From assembly GCA_003586115.2 (NCBI GenBank), contig QVOM02000042.1:71174101-71238100 (forward strand): a stretch of DNA of 64,000 bases, in the 5' to 3' direction. Both the position numbers and the translations under genes were made by a program. The stretch is from Salvator merianae. Lineage: Eukaryota; Chordata; Lepidosauria; Squamata; Teiidae. The notes under the pieces are model-generated. The model was not told where the DNA came from, did no database searches, and worked only from the letters and a program-made list of their open reading frames with translations. Position 1 is the first letter of the stretch; each line of letters starts with the position of its first letter. Of this stretch, positions 12,490 through 24,800 are shown in pieces.

Positions 12490-12800
12490 ATGCTTTGGTG
12501 TTGTAGTCAGTGATGGCTCATTGCTGTAAGAGCGAGTGGTTGCAAGCCGCAAGGGGTGATCACTGCAAAACCACGCCCCTCCCTGGGCAGGTCTTGCAGT
12601 GGCCTGCTGCATCCCTAAGAGGCCCCGCGGACAGCAATCGCCCCTTCCTGCGGTTTGTGAACACTCACTCTTAAAGTGATGAGCCATCACTGGATGTAGT
12701 CCATGTGGGGCTGCCCTTGTCCTTGTTCTGGAACCTGCAGGTGGAGCAAATGTGGTGGCTTTGCTGCTAAATGGAGCCCCAGCTCTCATACACATTAGTA
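12490..12800. mobile_element. Palindromic, GC-rich foldback-like element, unclassified
   Basis: Arms at about 12509-12575 and 12625-12691 are inverted copies of each other (AGTGATGGCTCAT...AAGAGYGAGTG...AACCGCA on each). The interval is clearly GC-richer than the surrounding intron. It sits between two collinear LINE pieces, which suggests insertion into a LINE copy. Outer ends and target duplication could not be fixed. Confidence 0.55.
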
Positions 12801-12879
12801 CCTGTGCTTAAGCAACTGCACCGGTGGCTAATTAACTAGCAAACCAGATTAAATGTTCCATGTTTGGTGAATAAGGACC

Positions 12880-13100
12880 AAAATCATTTGGGATTGGGGC
12901 ACATAACCCCTCGCGTTCCCTACTACAGACCTTGTAAATCACTGAGATCATCTGAGGAGGTCCTGCTGCAGGCACCAGAGATTACTCAATCTTTTCTTGA
13001 AGTGGTTCACAGCTCAGGCTTCTCTGTGCTGGCTCCTACACTCTGGAATGCTCTTTTCTCTGATGTTCATGAGGCACCTAGTATACACAGTTTAGGCTCC
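12880..13100 (+). mobile_element. L2/CR1-superfamily LINE fragment (3' end of ORF)
   Basis: Plus-strand wording such as PYRPCKSLRSSEEVLLQAPE and SVLAPTLWNALFSDVHEAP matches the end of the ORF in this LINE family, where a leucine-rich block is followed by 'xAPxLWNxLP'. It is the likely continuation of the 12262-12450 fragment, with some hundreds of bases lost. Confidence 0.7.
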
Positions 13101-13106
13101 AACAAA

Positions 13107-13200
13107 GGCCCTTTTTGCATTGGGCCTTATCCTAGATTATATCCCGGAATAGGGATCTGCCATCCGTATGATATGGCAGGTCCTGGCTGTGCTGCCAGGA
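13107..13200. mobile_element. Half of a palindromic Harbinger-like MITE
   Basis: This aligns with the left arm of the 180-bp elements at 31592 and 53310 (GGCCCTTTTTGCATTGGG, then 'ggattatatcccggaatagggatctgcc'-type sequence, seen here with small changes). The right arm is missing, apart from a diverged stretch up to the middle. It lies 115 bp from the exon start at 13317 on the intron side. Confidence 0.75.
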
Positions 13201-13316
13201 AATAGATATCTGCATGTCTCTTATTGTCTAACATCCCTTATGGATTTAACTATGTTTACATAGAGTTATCAGAGTATCACAAAAGTGATGTTTTGTTGAG
13301 TGACACAAATACTTAC

Positions 13317-13572
13317 TTAAAGCCTGTGTAAAATGAACAATCTTTACACTTAAAGAGCTTCTTTCCTCCATGTTTATCACGATAATGACGTCGGATGCTC
13401 TGAATGTAACCCGAAGAGAATTCACAAAATTCACAGTTTAGAGTAGCTTCAGCTTTCTGGTCAGTTCCAGAAAGTGGGACAGGGCTATTGTTGCTATTGT
13501 TTCTTGCCAGAGCTGCTGACTGGTAATGGTTCAATTGCTGCTGGACATCAGGAGGCTCTGAATAGGAAGAAT
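13317..13572 (-). CDS. ZNF462: ZNF462 exon 8 (linker, one finger and the start of a split finger)
   Basis: A 256-bp exon with acceptor TTTTTCCACAG and donor AA|GTAAGT. It completes an Asp codon from the previous exon and starts DSSYSEPPDVQQQLNHYQSA, with an Asn/Ser-rich linker after it. A full finger follows (LNCEFCEFSSGY ... IRRHYRDKH), then the Cys half of another (FKCKDCSFYTGFK), whose His half is in the 10.0 kb exon. It is separated from the previous exon by the 29.1-kb intron, the largest in the window. The acceptor here is the strongest seen, with a T-rich tract. Confidence 0.96.
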
Positions 13573-15583
13573 CTGTGGAAAAACATGAAGAGACTGTAAA
13601 GGCACACTGCTTAACAATACAATATAATAGATCTGAACCAACTTTCTGAGAAATGTCATCCAGAATTTTGGACCCAGATACCAATTTATGTTGGTTATGT
13701 CTCCACCCCCCCGCCCTTTCTCTTCACTCCTCTTCTTCCAATAATATAACTCTTTCCAGATGCCTTGAGGCTTATGTGAAAGACAAGATAAAAATCCTTG
13801 AAATAAATAAATAACCTCCTTGTTAAGTCTTAACAGAAGTGGTTTGAATGGAGACTTCTGTACTGTTGGTTGACAATCATCAAGTGATGAAAAACAACCA
13901 GTACACACAAATATGAAAAAGCTTCAAGAAAACAACAGCTTGTTCTACCCTTAAGTAAAACTGTTGTTATAATGGCAACACCATTTTCCCTTTTAGCAGC
14001 GGTGAGGCTCTGGTTGGAAGCTTTTCTTGAGGCCTACCAAACCATGAAGACTTTCATGGCTGGTTTTCTTCTCACATGGGTTAGTTTTGGGGTTGTTATG
14101 CCATGTTACATAGCTGTGCTTTAAACCAAAGCTTTCGGATATGGTTATGATATCCATCTCCAGAGGATACGACTGCTAGAAGAGTCACATGCTTTGGTCT
14201 TCATAAAATCAAAATGTTGTTGAAGGAAAACCTGCAAGTGGACTTCTATCCTGCTCTTTTTTCCTAGATGTGACCCCAAAGGCCACCTCTGTAGGTTCTT
14301 TACTTAATAAATAATATACAAATCTCCTCCTAATTAATAATATCATAACATGCTTCACAGACAGCAATAAGCCTGACTTTGTGGCTTACTCTGTTTCAGC
14401 TTATGTTTTTTCTTTGTTCTTTTCATAGTATGAATAGGACAAACAAAACACAGTCTTGGCATCCCATTGAATCCAAATCAGGGCTGGCAATTTGTTGTTC
14501 TCTAACAAGCTCAAACCACCAGCCAATCTTGCTGATCATAGTTTGTTAGAGAGCAATAGCAATGATCTTTAATTCTGACATAATAACGCTATGACTTCCT
14601 GGATTGTTTATCTCATTCACACCAGGAGAGGAACAAAGTGGAAACGATTGGGCAGTGTGTGCAAGCATGCTGCTTGTTTATGCTAAACTATGGTAATTGA
14701 GAAAGACTGGCTTGTCATTATGTGCAAATGCTGCCAATACGTCTTTCAACATTATGTTGAAGAGGCTAGAAAAAAATATTATGAATTAGTCTAAAATCTA
14801 CTTATTTGCCTTCAATAAATAAGATATATTGCAATAAGAATTTTTAAAATTTGACTGTGTAATGCCATTTTAAAAAATACTCTGAGAAGACCTATGTGGT
14901 TGGACTTTTTCATATTAATAAAGTCCAAAAGAAAAGCATATTAAATTCTACTTATCTTCCTTCTTTCTCAGGCATAAAGTAGTATAAAATAATAGAAATA
15001 AGTATGTGGGCATAAATATAGCAACATCCATTTATATACTAGCTAATACTGTTGGCTTACATTAATAAAAAAGCAGATAGGAACTTAATCTATGCTGAAA
15101 TTTATGTAACATTCTATCACAAAATCCAAAGCAGATTATAAAACAATATGCAAATACAGAACATAAGTAATGTCAAAATAATTCCAACCCTATGCTTTAG
15201 GTTTACCAACTGAATCAATGTTTGAAATATTCCAGATTCTGCTAAAAGGTCTATCCAAACATGCAACTTTTTTTTTTTTTTCAAATTTTGCTGCAAGTTT
15301 GCAGACACTATGAGGCAGCAAAGTGGGCAATCAGAGATTTGTAACTAGCAGAAAAGATAACACACAGTGCAAAATTAGGATACCGATAGAATAGTTTTTA
15401 ATCCTGTTTTGAACAATCACATACTAGGTACCAAAAAAACTCCAAACTGATTTTCAAAGGGAACAATCTTCATGACTAAAAAAACCCACCTGCAAGAGTT
15501 TTTAAAAAGAAAAAAAGAATGAAAACTCTCCTATGGATACAGCAGAATACTAAATCCAACACAGGCTAAGTAGGAAATATAGG

Positions 15584-16045
15584 GCATTTCTATGCTTACC
15601 TTTAAACTGGTCCATGAAGAAGTCCAGCAGCCTCCCTTCCTCATGGTGGACCAGTTTAAGGGAGGTCCACTGCTAGTACACTCTGTCTACATAGGATAGA
15701 CTGTAGCCTGGACAATGGTCAACATTTTTAAAAGGTTTACCTGTGGACTAGGGGCTGCTAGAATGCAACAGGGAGGTGTGCAGAAGGACGCACATCTCCA
15801 TGTTCTGGTTTAGCCGGGGACCCATTTCAGCAGCGTACCAAATTGTACTGCCAAAATGGGTCCTCCAGAGCTTCAAAGGCCAGAAATTTATATTCCTGGG
15901 CCACTGGAATTGTTGAGGGCTGTCCCAGTGGCTGTCGAAATGCAGATGGATTGTAACAGTACAGCTAGCACCCTTCAGCTGCTGGGCCATTCCAGCTTGA
16001 CCTAGTCTTGCTGGAACAGTCCAGTCCAGGTAAATGCAGAAACAG
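15584..16045. mobile_element. PIF/Harbinger-like non-autonomous element
   Basis: The left end is GGCATTTCTATGCTTACC and the right end, inward, GTTTCTGCATTTACC. Both are variants of the GGCCCTTTYTGCACTTACC ends at 33122 and 52752. The interior has the 'tggaccagtttaa' word in both orientations near the left end. No transposase frame is present. Confidence 0.6.
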
Positions 16046-18234
16046 CAATAGCTTTTGCTCCGTATTTCTGAGGCAAGGTTCTTTGCAAATTCTGAATTTG
16101 TGGAGGAGTTGGATTTCATCACTCAAAATTCTGAGATTCCCATTTTCTTTTGGGGGAGTAACATACAGACCCTCAAACTACCATCCAACCAACAATTAAT
16201 TTTATCTATTCTAAACATTTCCATACTGCTTCATATTAGCTGATAAACAAAGATGCTTTTAACAATATGTTAAAAGTCTCCCCCCAATTGGTCAGTCCCT
16301 CAAAATTGGCTGACACTGCTGGAGATTGAGCAGCTTAAGAAGTGGCACTACCTCTCCTCACTGGAAAGGCATCAGAACTTCTCAAAGCTGAGCAGTTTGG
16401 ACAGTCTCTGAGGTAATGAGATGGAAGTACAATGATAGTAGCACAGCAAACGGAGGACAGGAAAAACAGTTTTTGAGGCATTGGAAAGAAGGGGAGGAAA
16501 AGAGTAAGATGGTAACTTATAAATATGTGGCTCATGAAAAATGAAAACCTCTACATCTCTTTATTCATGAATATGCAAATTCCATGAATGTGAAATGTTT
16601 GAATACAAAGGGAGACCAGGCTTATGTCACAAGATTATGCAAAATTTGTAAATATAGCGAGACAACAGGATTATGTCATAGGTAGCTTACACAGCATATA
16701 GATATTATTACAAGCAATATATATGAGCAAAGTACATGTATCTATAGTCCTGTTCCCCTGACAAGTTCTTTGCCACATTTCAAAGATTCTCATTTGCACT
16801 GACCAGTACATTCTTCCAAATAGAGGAAAACAAGAAGAAATTTGTTTGGATCCTTTAGTATACTGTGACTTTTCACTCTAGTGTAGAACTCATTCTTCTG
16901 TTTCCAGGAACTAACAGCACTAAGCACAGTGAAACTTCCTTCTGAGTAGATATGCTGATTTACCCTGTTCTGTACACATACCCAAACATGTAGACTCGTT
17001 TCAACAAAATTTGGGTATAAATGCGAGCTTTGGATGCCTTTATAGGTATCTCTACATGTGTATATATACAATGTATGGTATGAACAGTGTATAAATATAT
17101 TCATGTGAACTTTTGCATATTGTTTGAGAAAAGGTATAAAGCACTTAAATTGCTGTACAACAGAAGTTCATCGTATACAATTCCTAACAGCACAAATCCT
17201 TAAGATTTATTTGAAATTGATCAATTTTCTCTCCTATTCCTGACATTATATTTTTTCTGAAGTCAAATGAACCATTTTTATGTCCCTTTGGGGATACTGA
17301 ACTTGTTGTTTTTGTAGCCCTACCTGTGGAAAGCTAACACAATCTTTATACGTAGTTTTTAAAAAATTAAGCTTGTTTTTATCATAAACAAGAGCAAATA
17401 AAAATCACTAAGCAGCAATGGGATCAAAAATGGGGTTTTAAACCTGATATGAGCACTAATACCCAACAGACAGATAAGTAAATAAATGCTGGTGATAAAC
17501 CACCTAAAAAGAGAATACACTGTTGTATTCCTGAAGAAATACACCATTATCAAGACACCATCTCAGAAAAGGCCCATCTCATATTTCTACAACATGACTC
17601 TCTCTTATCAAAGGTGTGCCAATGAAAACCCAAGTCTGTGAAGGAAAGGCTGAGTAAAAATGATGCATGTATAACAAAGAGAACAGCACTAACAGGCAAT
17701 TTTCCTCTCATCCCACTTTACATCTTATAAAAAGAGCATTACTTGTTCCTCATTTTTCAAACTCTTATGTAAAAAGCGACAGTAGTCATGACAGCTTGCT
17801 CACATCAACCTTAGGTTTCCAGCCGGTGATGTCCATTATCAGCTGTTGGAAAGGCAAAAAATGTTTGAATGCTTTCAGGGGGCAAAACTTGATCATGAAC
17901 TTCAGAAGCTTCTAATTAAGCAAGTGAAGAAGGCCAGGCTTGAAGCATTTATGTCGGATGTCAAGACCTAATATGGCATGCATATAATTCTGTGTGTAGC
18001 TGGAGAGCTATCTAAGAAGACAGGGATAGCCCACGTAGACTATCCCTGCTCTAAGGTGCCCAAATAGGACAAGTTCCCTAACCGTCATTGACTTCCATGA
18101 TGCAAAAGGAGGTGGAGTGGAATACTAAGTGCCACCTCACCCCTTCCCATCACCTTAGGCATGTCTATACCTGACCCAAACAGTTGAGAAATTAGTTGCA
18201 CTTGCGTCTTGCTTACAAGCATTCCATTGCCATG

Positions 18235-18310
18235 TAGAGCCACTGTGAGGGCTGGACACTGGATTAGATGAGTTTTTGGTCGGATCCAGCAGAGTCCCTA
18301 TATTTTTATA
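18235..18310 (+). mobile_element. 3' tail fragment of a LINE-type repeat
   Basis: The sequence resembles the common reptile repeat end 'ggactagatgacc..tggtctgatccagcagggctc'. The complementary end of the same family is seen in the other orientation at 45905. Confidence 0.5.
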
Positions 18311-18361
18311 ATTCCCGATTTATGTTTCTAAATCTGATTATTTCCACCTGAGGGCTGGGAG

Positions 18362-18419
18362 AGAAGAAGGAGGAGAAGGAGGAGGAGAAGGAGAAGAAGA
18401 AGAAGAAGAAGAAGAAGAG
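18362..18419. repeat. Purine-rich GAA/GGA simple repeat, SINE tail
   Basis: Interrupted (GGA)n passing into about eight pure GAA units. It directly abuts the 3' end of the minus-strand SINE at 18420-18645, so it is probably that element's (CTT)n tail, expanded. Confidence 0.9.
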
Positions 18420-18645
18420 GAGTTGGTTTCTGTACCCTGCTTTTCTCACCCAGAGGGACTCAAAGCAGCTGACAAACCTTCTGTTCTCCCCACAACAGAC
18501 ACCTTGTGAGGTAGGTGGGGCTGTAAGAACTCAGAACAGAGCTGTGACGAGTCCAAGGTCACCCAGCTGGCTTCATGCAGAGTACAGACTCGAACCGGGA
18601 GAGTTCCAGATAAGAGTCTGACACGCTAACCACAAGGCCAAACCG
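18420..18645 (-). mobile_element. tRNA-derived SINE of squamate type
   Basis: On the minus strand the head has RNA polymerase III-like boxes: TGTGGTTAGCGTG (A box) and GGTTCGAGTCTG (B box, close to GGTTCGAnTCC). A core follows that reads 'agccagctgggtgaccttgg', and the body ends in the 'agctgctttgagtccctctgggtgagaaaagcagggtac' type 3' region. The (CTT)n tail lies just beyond. The family is well known in lizards; the exact family name is not claimed. Confidence 0.85.
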
Positions 18646-19469
18646 GTCAATGACAGAAATGCAGGTCGGTGACAGAAGAACAGAAAAGGTACTTTGTATT
18701 CCTTCCTAATATAGCATTGTAGTATTAAGAAATGTAGCCCATAAAAATGTTTTCAGAGCTTTAAGCTCAGACTTCTGACTTGCAAACTAGCCTACAGAAG
18801 TCTTTAGGCACTTTAATGGATGCCCTCTCCACCTGAGCTACCAACAGCAGTTCTTTGATAGCAGGAATGTGATAAATCTTCCATACAGCAGTACTTCTAA
18901 TATGATTCAAAGGATAAAGTTCTGTTAATCTTTTTACCACATCTCATTTGGTAGAAGATTGTAACACATTACTCTTCTCCCTTGAGTCAGTTGCCTTGCA
19001 CATTTCCTTTACAACGCTGATGAGTTAAGTCATGGGATTTGCATATAACACAGTCTGATATGTAAAGCTACAACAAATAATTGAAGAACACAGCTTAGTT
19101 TCTGGCTGAAAAGAAAGGAGAAGTAGAAAGATCCATATGTGGCTGGCTATATTAGATGGTGAAAGAACTGGGGATCTTCTCATGTAAGACAATCCCATGC
19201 TGAGAAATACTACATTATACAAATCATTACTGGGGAATTGGCCAACACTTCCAGTTCACCTAATGCAATGATTTCTGCAACAGAACCACAGCATTATAGA
19301 AGGGACAATTGTTGTGGTAACGAGTATATGCTCAGTGTGCATTTTAGCAAATTTATTTCCCTATTCTTAGCCCACCCAGTTCAGGGAAGAATGAGGGTAA
19401 GAAGATACTAGAACAGCACAGTGTGAAGGCAAATATCCTCTTCTAGTACTATATTTAATCTAAAGGTGC

Positions 19470-20640
19470 ATTTCAGGAGTGTTCAAAATGCCATCTCAAA
19501 CCTTAAGGCTTTTGAAATGTCCTGATTTGGGCTTGGTAGCAGATGGGCAGCCGTTCTGTTATTTTAAGACTTGTGAGACACGTATCTGGCTACCAGTGCT
19601 TGTCAGCACCTTTGCTGCTTCATTCTACATTAGCTGCAGCTTCCAAACCATCTTCATGGGCACTTCAGACAGCACATTACAGTAGTCCAATCTGGAAGTG
19701 ACGACAGCATGGATAACTGTGGCTAAAGTTTCTCTTGTCCTAGAAAGGTTAGAGATGGTAGATCAGCCAGAGCTAGAAGATATTCCTGGCAACCATTGCC
19801 CCCCGAGCTTCAAACAACAAAGGATAAATCCACCCACCCTTTCCCAAGTACTGCAACTCCACTGCATGGACCTAAGACACTGTGATACATAGTTCTGACT
19901 TGACTGGATCCAGTTTCAATCTACGGACCCAAATCTAGTCCATTGGTGCCTTCAGGCAGGAGTCAAGCACCTGAACTGCCTCAACTGAATTGGATAGAAT
20001 GGAGAAATAGAGTCACTGAGGAATTGAAGAGAACCAGCAGGGATGAACTCCTACACTTCCCTACCAATAAAACAATCTATCAGGGTGACCAGGGCATTTT
20101 CAGTGAGATATCAGCACCTAGAGACTGACTGAAATGGATCCAGAACCTTCCTCCAAGCACAGCTGCAGTTATACTATCATCACAATCCTGGTACCTTGCC
20201 CGGGAGTGAAATGTTAACAACCAAGCAGTAATTGTTTTAACACTTCAGGACCCAGGGAAGTGGACACACTAGTGCCTGGTTAAGAGCCAGTGGGACATCC
20301 CCATCCTCAATGACACATTCACCGTTCCCTGAATCCACCTAGCAACACCCTGCTTGCTGTGTTTTATAAACCAGGATGGATATGTATCGAGAAAGCACAT
20401 GGTTGGTTGGAACCCAATAAGCAGCTTGTACAGATTCTCAGAGTGCAATATTTAGAACCAATCAGTTCTCTGAAAACTTCTAACACATGCTTCTTAACTG
20501 TGGCATCAAAATTCTATGAGAATCTGTGTGATTTTTGCCTTACAAGTTTGTCACAGCAGGTATGCAACAGAATCATGACTTTTGATCCAGTTCTATAAAG
20601 AGTCAGTTACTCCTGAGGAGATGTTCTACAGCTTCCTTGT
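19470..20640 (-). mobile_element. L2/CR1-superfamily LINE copy, internally deleted
   Basis: Read on the minus strand, this matches the same LINE type as 1-1520 but from a different subfamily. The 3' part (19600-19760) has the 'cattacagtagtccaatctggaagt' region (seen with small changes). 19880-19990 matches the LKLNPDK block. From 20030 it jumps to the region before the DTIDH block, so the catalytic reverse transcriptase part is missing. The upstream LINE region continues to about 20640. Confidence 0.75.
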
Positions 20641-23600
20641 TCCTTTGCCTTCACTCTCCAAGTCTTCAGACTCTAAGGTAGCTTCCATACTGTGCACATT
20701 GGTGCATGATGCTGAGGTCACTCCTGGCCTGGATTGCTTGATCTGGTCAGGAATGGAGTGGGGTAAGATGGTGTGCATCAGCGGTCACCCACATTGCTGT
20801 GGTTTCATCCCATCCTTGTTTGGAGGCCAGGGAATCTTTGGGGCTGTTACCAGAGCCCAGCAAAATTCTGCCAGGCATCACGTACTGCATGGAATGCTCT
20901 GTGCCCATGTGGCCAACAGCATTCCTTGGGTGGCCATGTCTCCTATGAACCACTCTTGCAAACAAATGCTGCATTTCCGGGTGGCACTCACCACAGTCTG
21001 TAGGGACCATGCAGAAGCTGCCAAAGCCCAGCCATTGCTCCTTCTCTGTAATCACAGCAACTTGTGTTCCAGCCCAGTCCTAATTCTGTTTCCTGGTTCC
21101 AACTATCTACTTCCTATTTCTGCCTGTGAGAAACCCAGTGACATGCAACAAGGGACAGCAATTTTCTTCTGTGTACCTAGAACTGCCTAGGATACAGTAT
21201 CAGGCAGCAGTTATAAAAAAAATAGTAACACAAAGCATTTAGAGCTGATTCTTTTAAAAGTTTCCTTTTCTGCTGATGCAGACTATGATTAGCATGCATT
21301 CCTTTCTGCCTTGATAGATGGGATTCCATGCCAGAATATTTCCATCTGGAAGTGTCACCAGTAAATCACTGAAAGTGTTAACTGTCCTTGCTAGGTCATG
21401 GCAAGGCACTTTAAGTAATTAGTAAAAACAAGTGTTTTAATTACAGATTCCAGAAAAACAGTTTGCAATACTTTTTGGTATACAAGACGTACAGGATCTG
21501 AGAATGAAAAGGATTGAGAGCCAATAACAACAACAGCAAACACCAAAATAAGCCTTGCTGACTGCAGCTTGGTTCATCTCTCTCTCAGCATAGATTTCAG
21601 CAATCAAAAGTGGCAACTCCCCCCTTCCCTCCTAAAACAAGCAGAACGAGCGGCATTTGGCAGGTAGCTGCTCCAGTGCCACAAAGGCACGGAAGCCCCT
21701 GAGATCTCTTGGCAGGCTGCCATATTATGTGACTATTTCTCCAGCTTAAAGAGGCAGGAGAGCAGATTTTTAGAGCAGGCCCTGGGAAATCCCTACTATT
21801 CAAAATCCAAGGAATTTTAAACATTTTTAATTGCCTCACGAGATTTTTTTAAACATCGTGAGTTGAGCTCTCTACAGGAGTACGAAAACATATAACAGCA
21901 TATGTCTGAGATAAGTAAACTTCCATTGTGTCAAATAGCACCCTCTCACACACAAAGTGATTTTATTGGAAAAAACCTGCAGCACATATTATAAACAATT
22001 AAAATAGAAAGGAAAAAAAAATAATCTCTAAACGCTCATCGCTCATTGTTGCACAGCAAGAACTCCAGAAGTGGGGAAGAAATCAAGATCAGTTTTTTTT
22101 AATTACAGTGGGACAGGACAGAGGGTTCATTAAAGGAAACTGGATTTATACTGCATAGTCATTTAAAACAGAAAAGATCTTGAAACACAGGACAGTCTTG
22201 CAACATGGACAGCTGTTGATAAAGCCGGTCATATGACTAGTACACCGCAGCTCCAGTGAAGGGAGAAATAGCAATGGAAGACCTTTCCCTTACCACCAGA
22301 TTCACTTTTGCATGAAGGATTCCCTCAAAACAGAATTAATATAAGCTATCATCAGACAGAATGAATGTCTTGGCACATCCTGTTGAGTTGCTTGGGAAAC
22401 CTCTAAGCCCTGTGGCGAAAATAGTTCTCCCTTCAATCCAGCTCTTTGTAAACATTAACAGTAAACTCTGCATGGTCTTTCTGATGGGACTGAACCTCCA
22501 CAGGCTTGTGTGGTCCATGACTACTACACACACTTGCCTCATGCTAACAATTAACTATCTGATGCAAATTATAGACTGTGAGACTATGACTTCTTCGAAG
22601 AAGATTCAGTTTGGCCTTGCCCTTTAAGTATTAAATGATTCATCATGCCCCATTACATTCCCTCAGCCTAGGGGAAACAGTACCTGCTGCTAAATGCAGT
22701 ATCAAGCTAAATTTCCAAGCCCATCAGTGCTGCTTGTGGCTGAAGTGGGGAGGACAGAAGAGAGCACTGATATAACGCTAACCATTTAGATCTGTTCCTC
22801 GCCTGCAGTCACCAGAAGGATGCTTCTCTTCCAGACAGGACTGCAAAATTATTTCAAAAGATCTATAGAAAGGAGCTGTCTTGCTCGGCAGTGCATAGAA
22901 TCAAGCTGTTTTCGTTGTTATGTAGGGCTGTAATACTGTTCATCTTACAACTTTTTCTTTAAGGTCACTTTAGGTTGCAGACGGGACCTGGCAACTATTC
23001 CTGATCACTCAAAAGCCACCATCTTTATTGGCGCAGAACTTAAGAAGAGGACATGAAAATGGATGGAAGCCTCAAAGCATTCATTCTCTGAAGAATGCAA
23101 AGCGGGGCACCAAATACAATCAGTCCACCCGAAAAGAACACAACCTCCCAATTTGAAACATGATAAAAAAGAAGCATGGGACAGACATCAAAGGCGGTAA
23201 AAACGAAGCTTTGTCATAAAAGTTCAGAGCGCTGAAGACAAGACAGCTATCGTCACAGGACTGTATGTTCAGCTCTCTCTTTATGCCCACCAAGAAATTA
23301 CACAGAAGCCTATGAAGCCTGGATTTGGAATCCTTTGATCAGCTCTGTCCATTTAAAAGCATATTGAAAGGAAACAGTATAGATATAGAGAACGTACGGA
23401 AGAGGGCAACTGGGAGATGTGGACTATAGGAATGTTAGCTATTGAAAAGGATTGGCAAGATGTTATCCATGTTCCTTTGAAAGTTTTTAATCTTTCTCCC
23501 CCTTTGAATTATAACTGTGTGCAGGTCTGAATGGATTAGAGAGAGGACAAATGCTATACAACATCCTGCAAAAGTGTCAGATTTGCTTAGAAGGGAAATG

Positions 23601-24339
23601 AACTTAATCTAAAAGGAAGTTAAAATGAATCTTCAAGAAGCCTGGCCTCATATTGCTCTTTCTGAAGTCTTTAAAAATAAAATTTACCATTGATTATTCT
23701 CCAAATTAAAAGAAAAAGGTGACAATGTGGTAGATATTAATTATAGAGAACATTATGGGAGAAAACCTATGCAAGTCTAACAAAATACAGAGAATAGTTT
23801 TGTAAGTACAAATACAAGATGGATAGACATTTCAATGGTGCCTGTGTAAATGCTCTCCTTTATGGTACTAGGAGCATTATCCAGGCAAAGCATTTTAAAC
23901 AGACCACTAATTTCAGTGGAGAACCTCAGCATGAGCTTAAATAGCTCCCATTGAAATCAATGAGATGTTAAACTGCTTAACTTTAGCTGCACTATAACCA
24001 TTTTTGTCCTGCCATTCTTAGCTCCCTGCTGAGTTTTCAATTTGCCTTCCCTTGAGATATAGCAATGTAGTTTGGAAGGACCTAAACATCTGGACGAACT
24101 GAACTATTCACACTGTTGCTTCCTTACCTAGCCCTACTCAAAGGCAATGTGCCCTATGGGCTACAAAGCCATTTTTCCTTTCCACTTAGCAAAATAAAAA
24201 ATAAAAACAAACAAACTTGTGATTAAGTGGCTTGACAGCACACAATTTTGCAAACTGAGACAATTTTTGGAGTAAGGAGACCCTCTGTCTCACGATTAAG
24301 CTATTTGGCAACTTCTGAATATGCATTTCAGGGATACGA

Positions 24340-24800
24340 GGAGCTGCCAGAAAAGGCAGCTGCTCCAGCAGCAAGCTTACCTTTTGCAAAAGCACAGGAG
24401 GAAGCAGAATGAGCCCAACCGAGGTGGTGGCAACTACAGCACAGAGAAAGCAACAGACTTCGAAGCAGAGGAACAGCGAGAAGGCAGAGCCCCCTGTTTC
24501 CAAGCTTCTCCCTCACTGGAGCAGCACTTGCAGAGTGAAGGAACTGGCAGGCTGCAAAATAGAGGCAGGGAAGATGGCAGAGCTCAATATCTTCAACCCT
24601 CTGATAACTGGAGCAACAAGGAGGCAACCTTGCAGGGTCCTTGCCATGATGCTCGAATCATCAGAAGCTTGCAGACATCGAGATTTGCCTACTCTCTGCT
24701 TCTGCTCTGAAGTCTGCCACTTCCTCGAGCTCCCAGCTGTTTCCTCCTGTGCTTTTACAAAAGGTAAAAGGGGCAGCTGCTACTTTCAGAAATTGTCTTC
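24340..24800. mobile_element. Foldback (long inverted repeat) element, unclassified
   Basis: The left arm (about 24347-24405) and right arm (about 24740-24795) are inverted copies. Both carry AGCAGCTGC, then TTACCTTTTGYAAAAGCA, then CAGGAGGAA, read inward. Pairing may extend weakly further in ('cagacttc..agcaga' on both sides). The interior is open in several frames, but this is probably chance in a GC-rich element with few stops. Confidence 0.65.

Larger units (their letters stand above)
10093..13316 (-). other. ZNF462: ZNF462 intron 8
   Basis: 3.2 kb of intron. 10093-11650 is mostly unique AT-rich sequence with one hydrophobic open frame (10342-10617, see findings) and a short GATA repeat near 11322. 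11658-13200 is almost entirely transposon material: a MITE, LINE pieces around a palindromic element, and half of a palindromic MITE. Confidence 0.85.

Noticed and set aside
20582..21190. Plus-strand 202-codon frame as a gene
   Set aside because: It overlaps the LINE end and a GC-richer repeat-like patch (20750-21060). The composition (many Cys, His, Ser) looks non-coding, and a similar-sized frame exists on the opposite strand.
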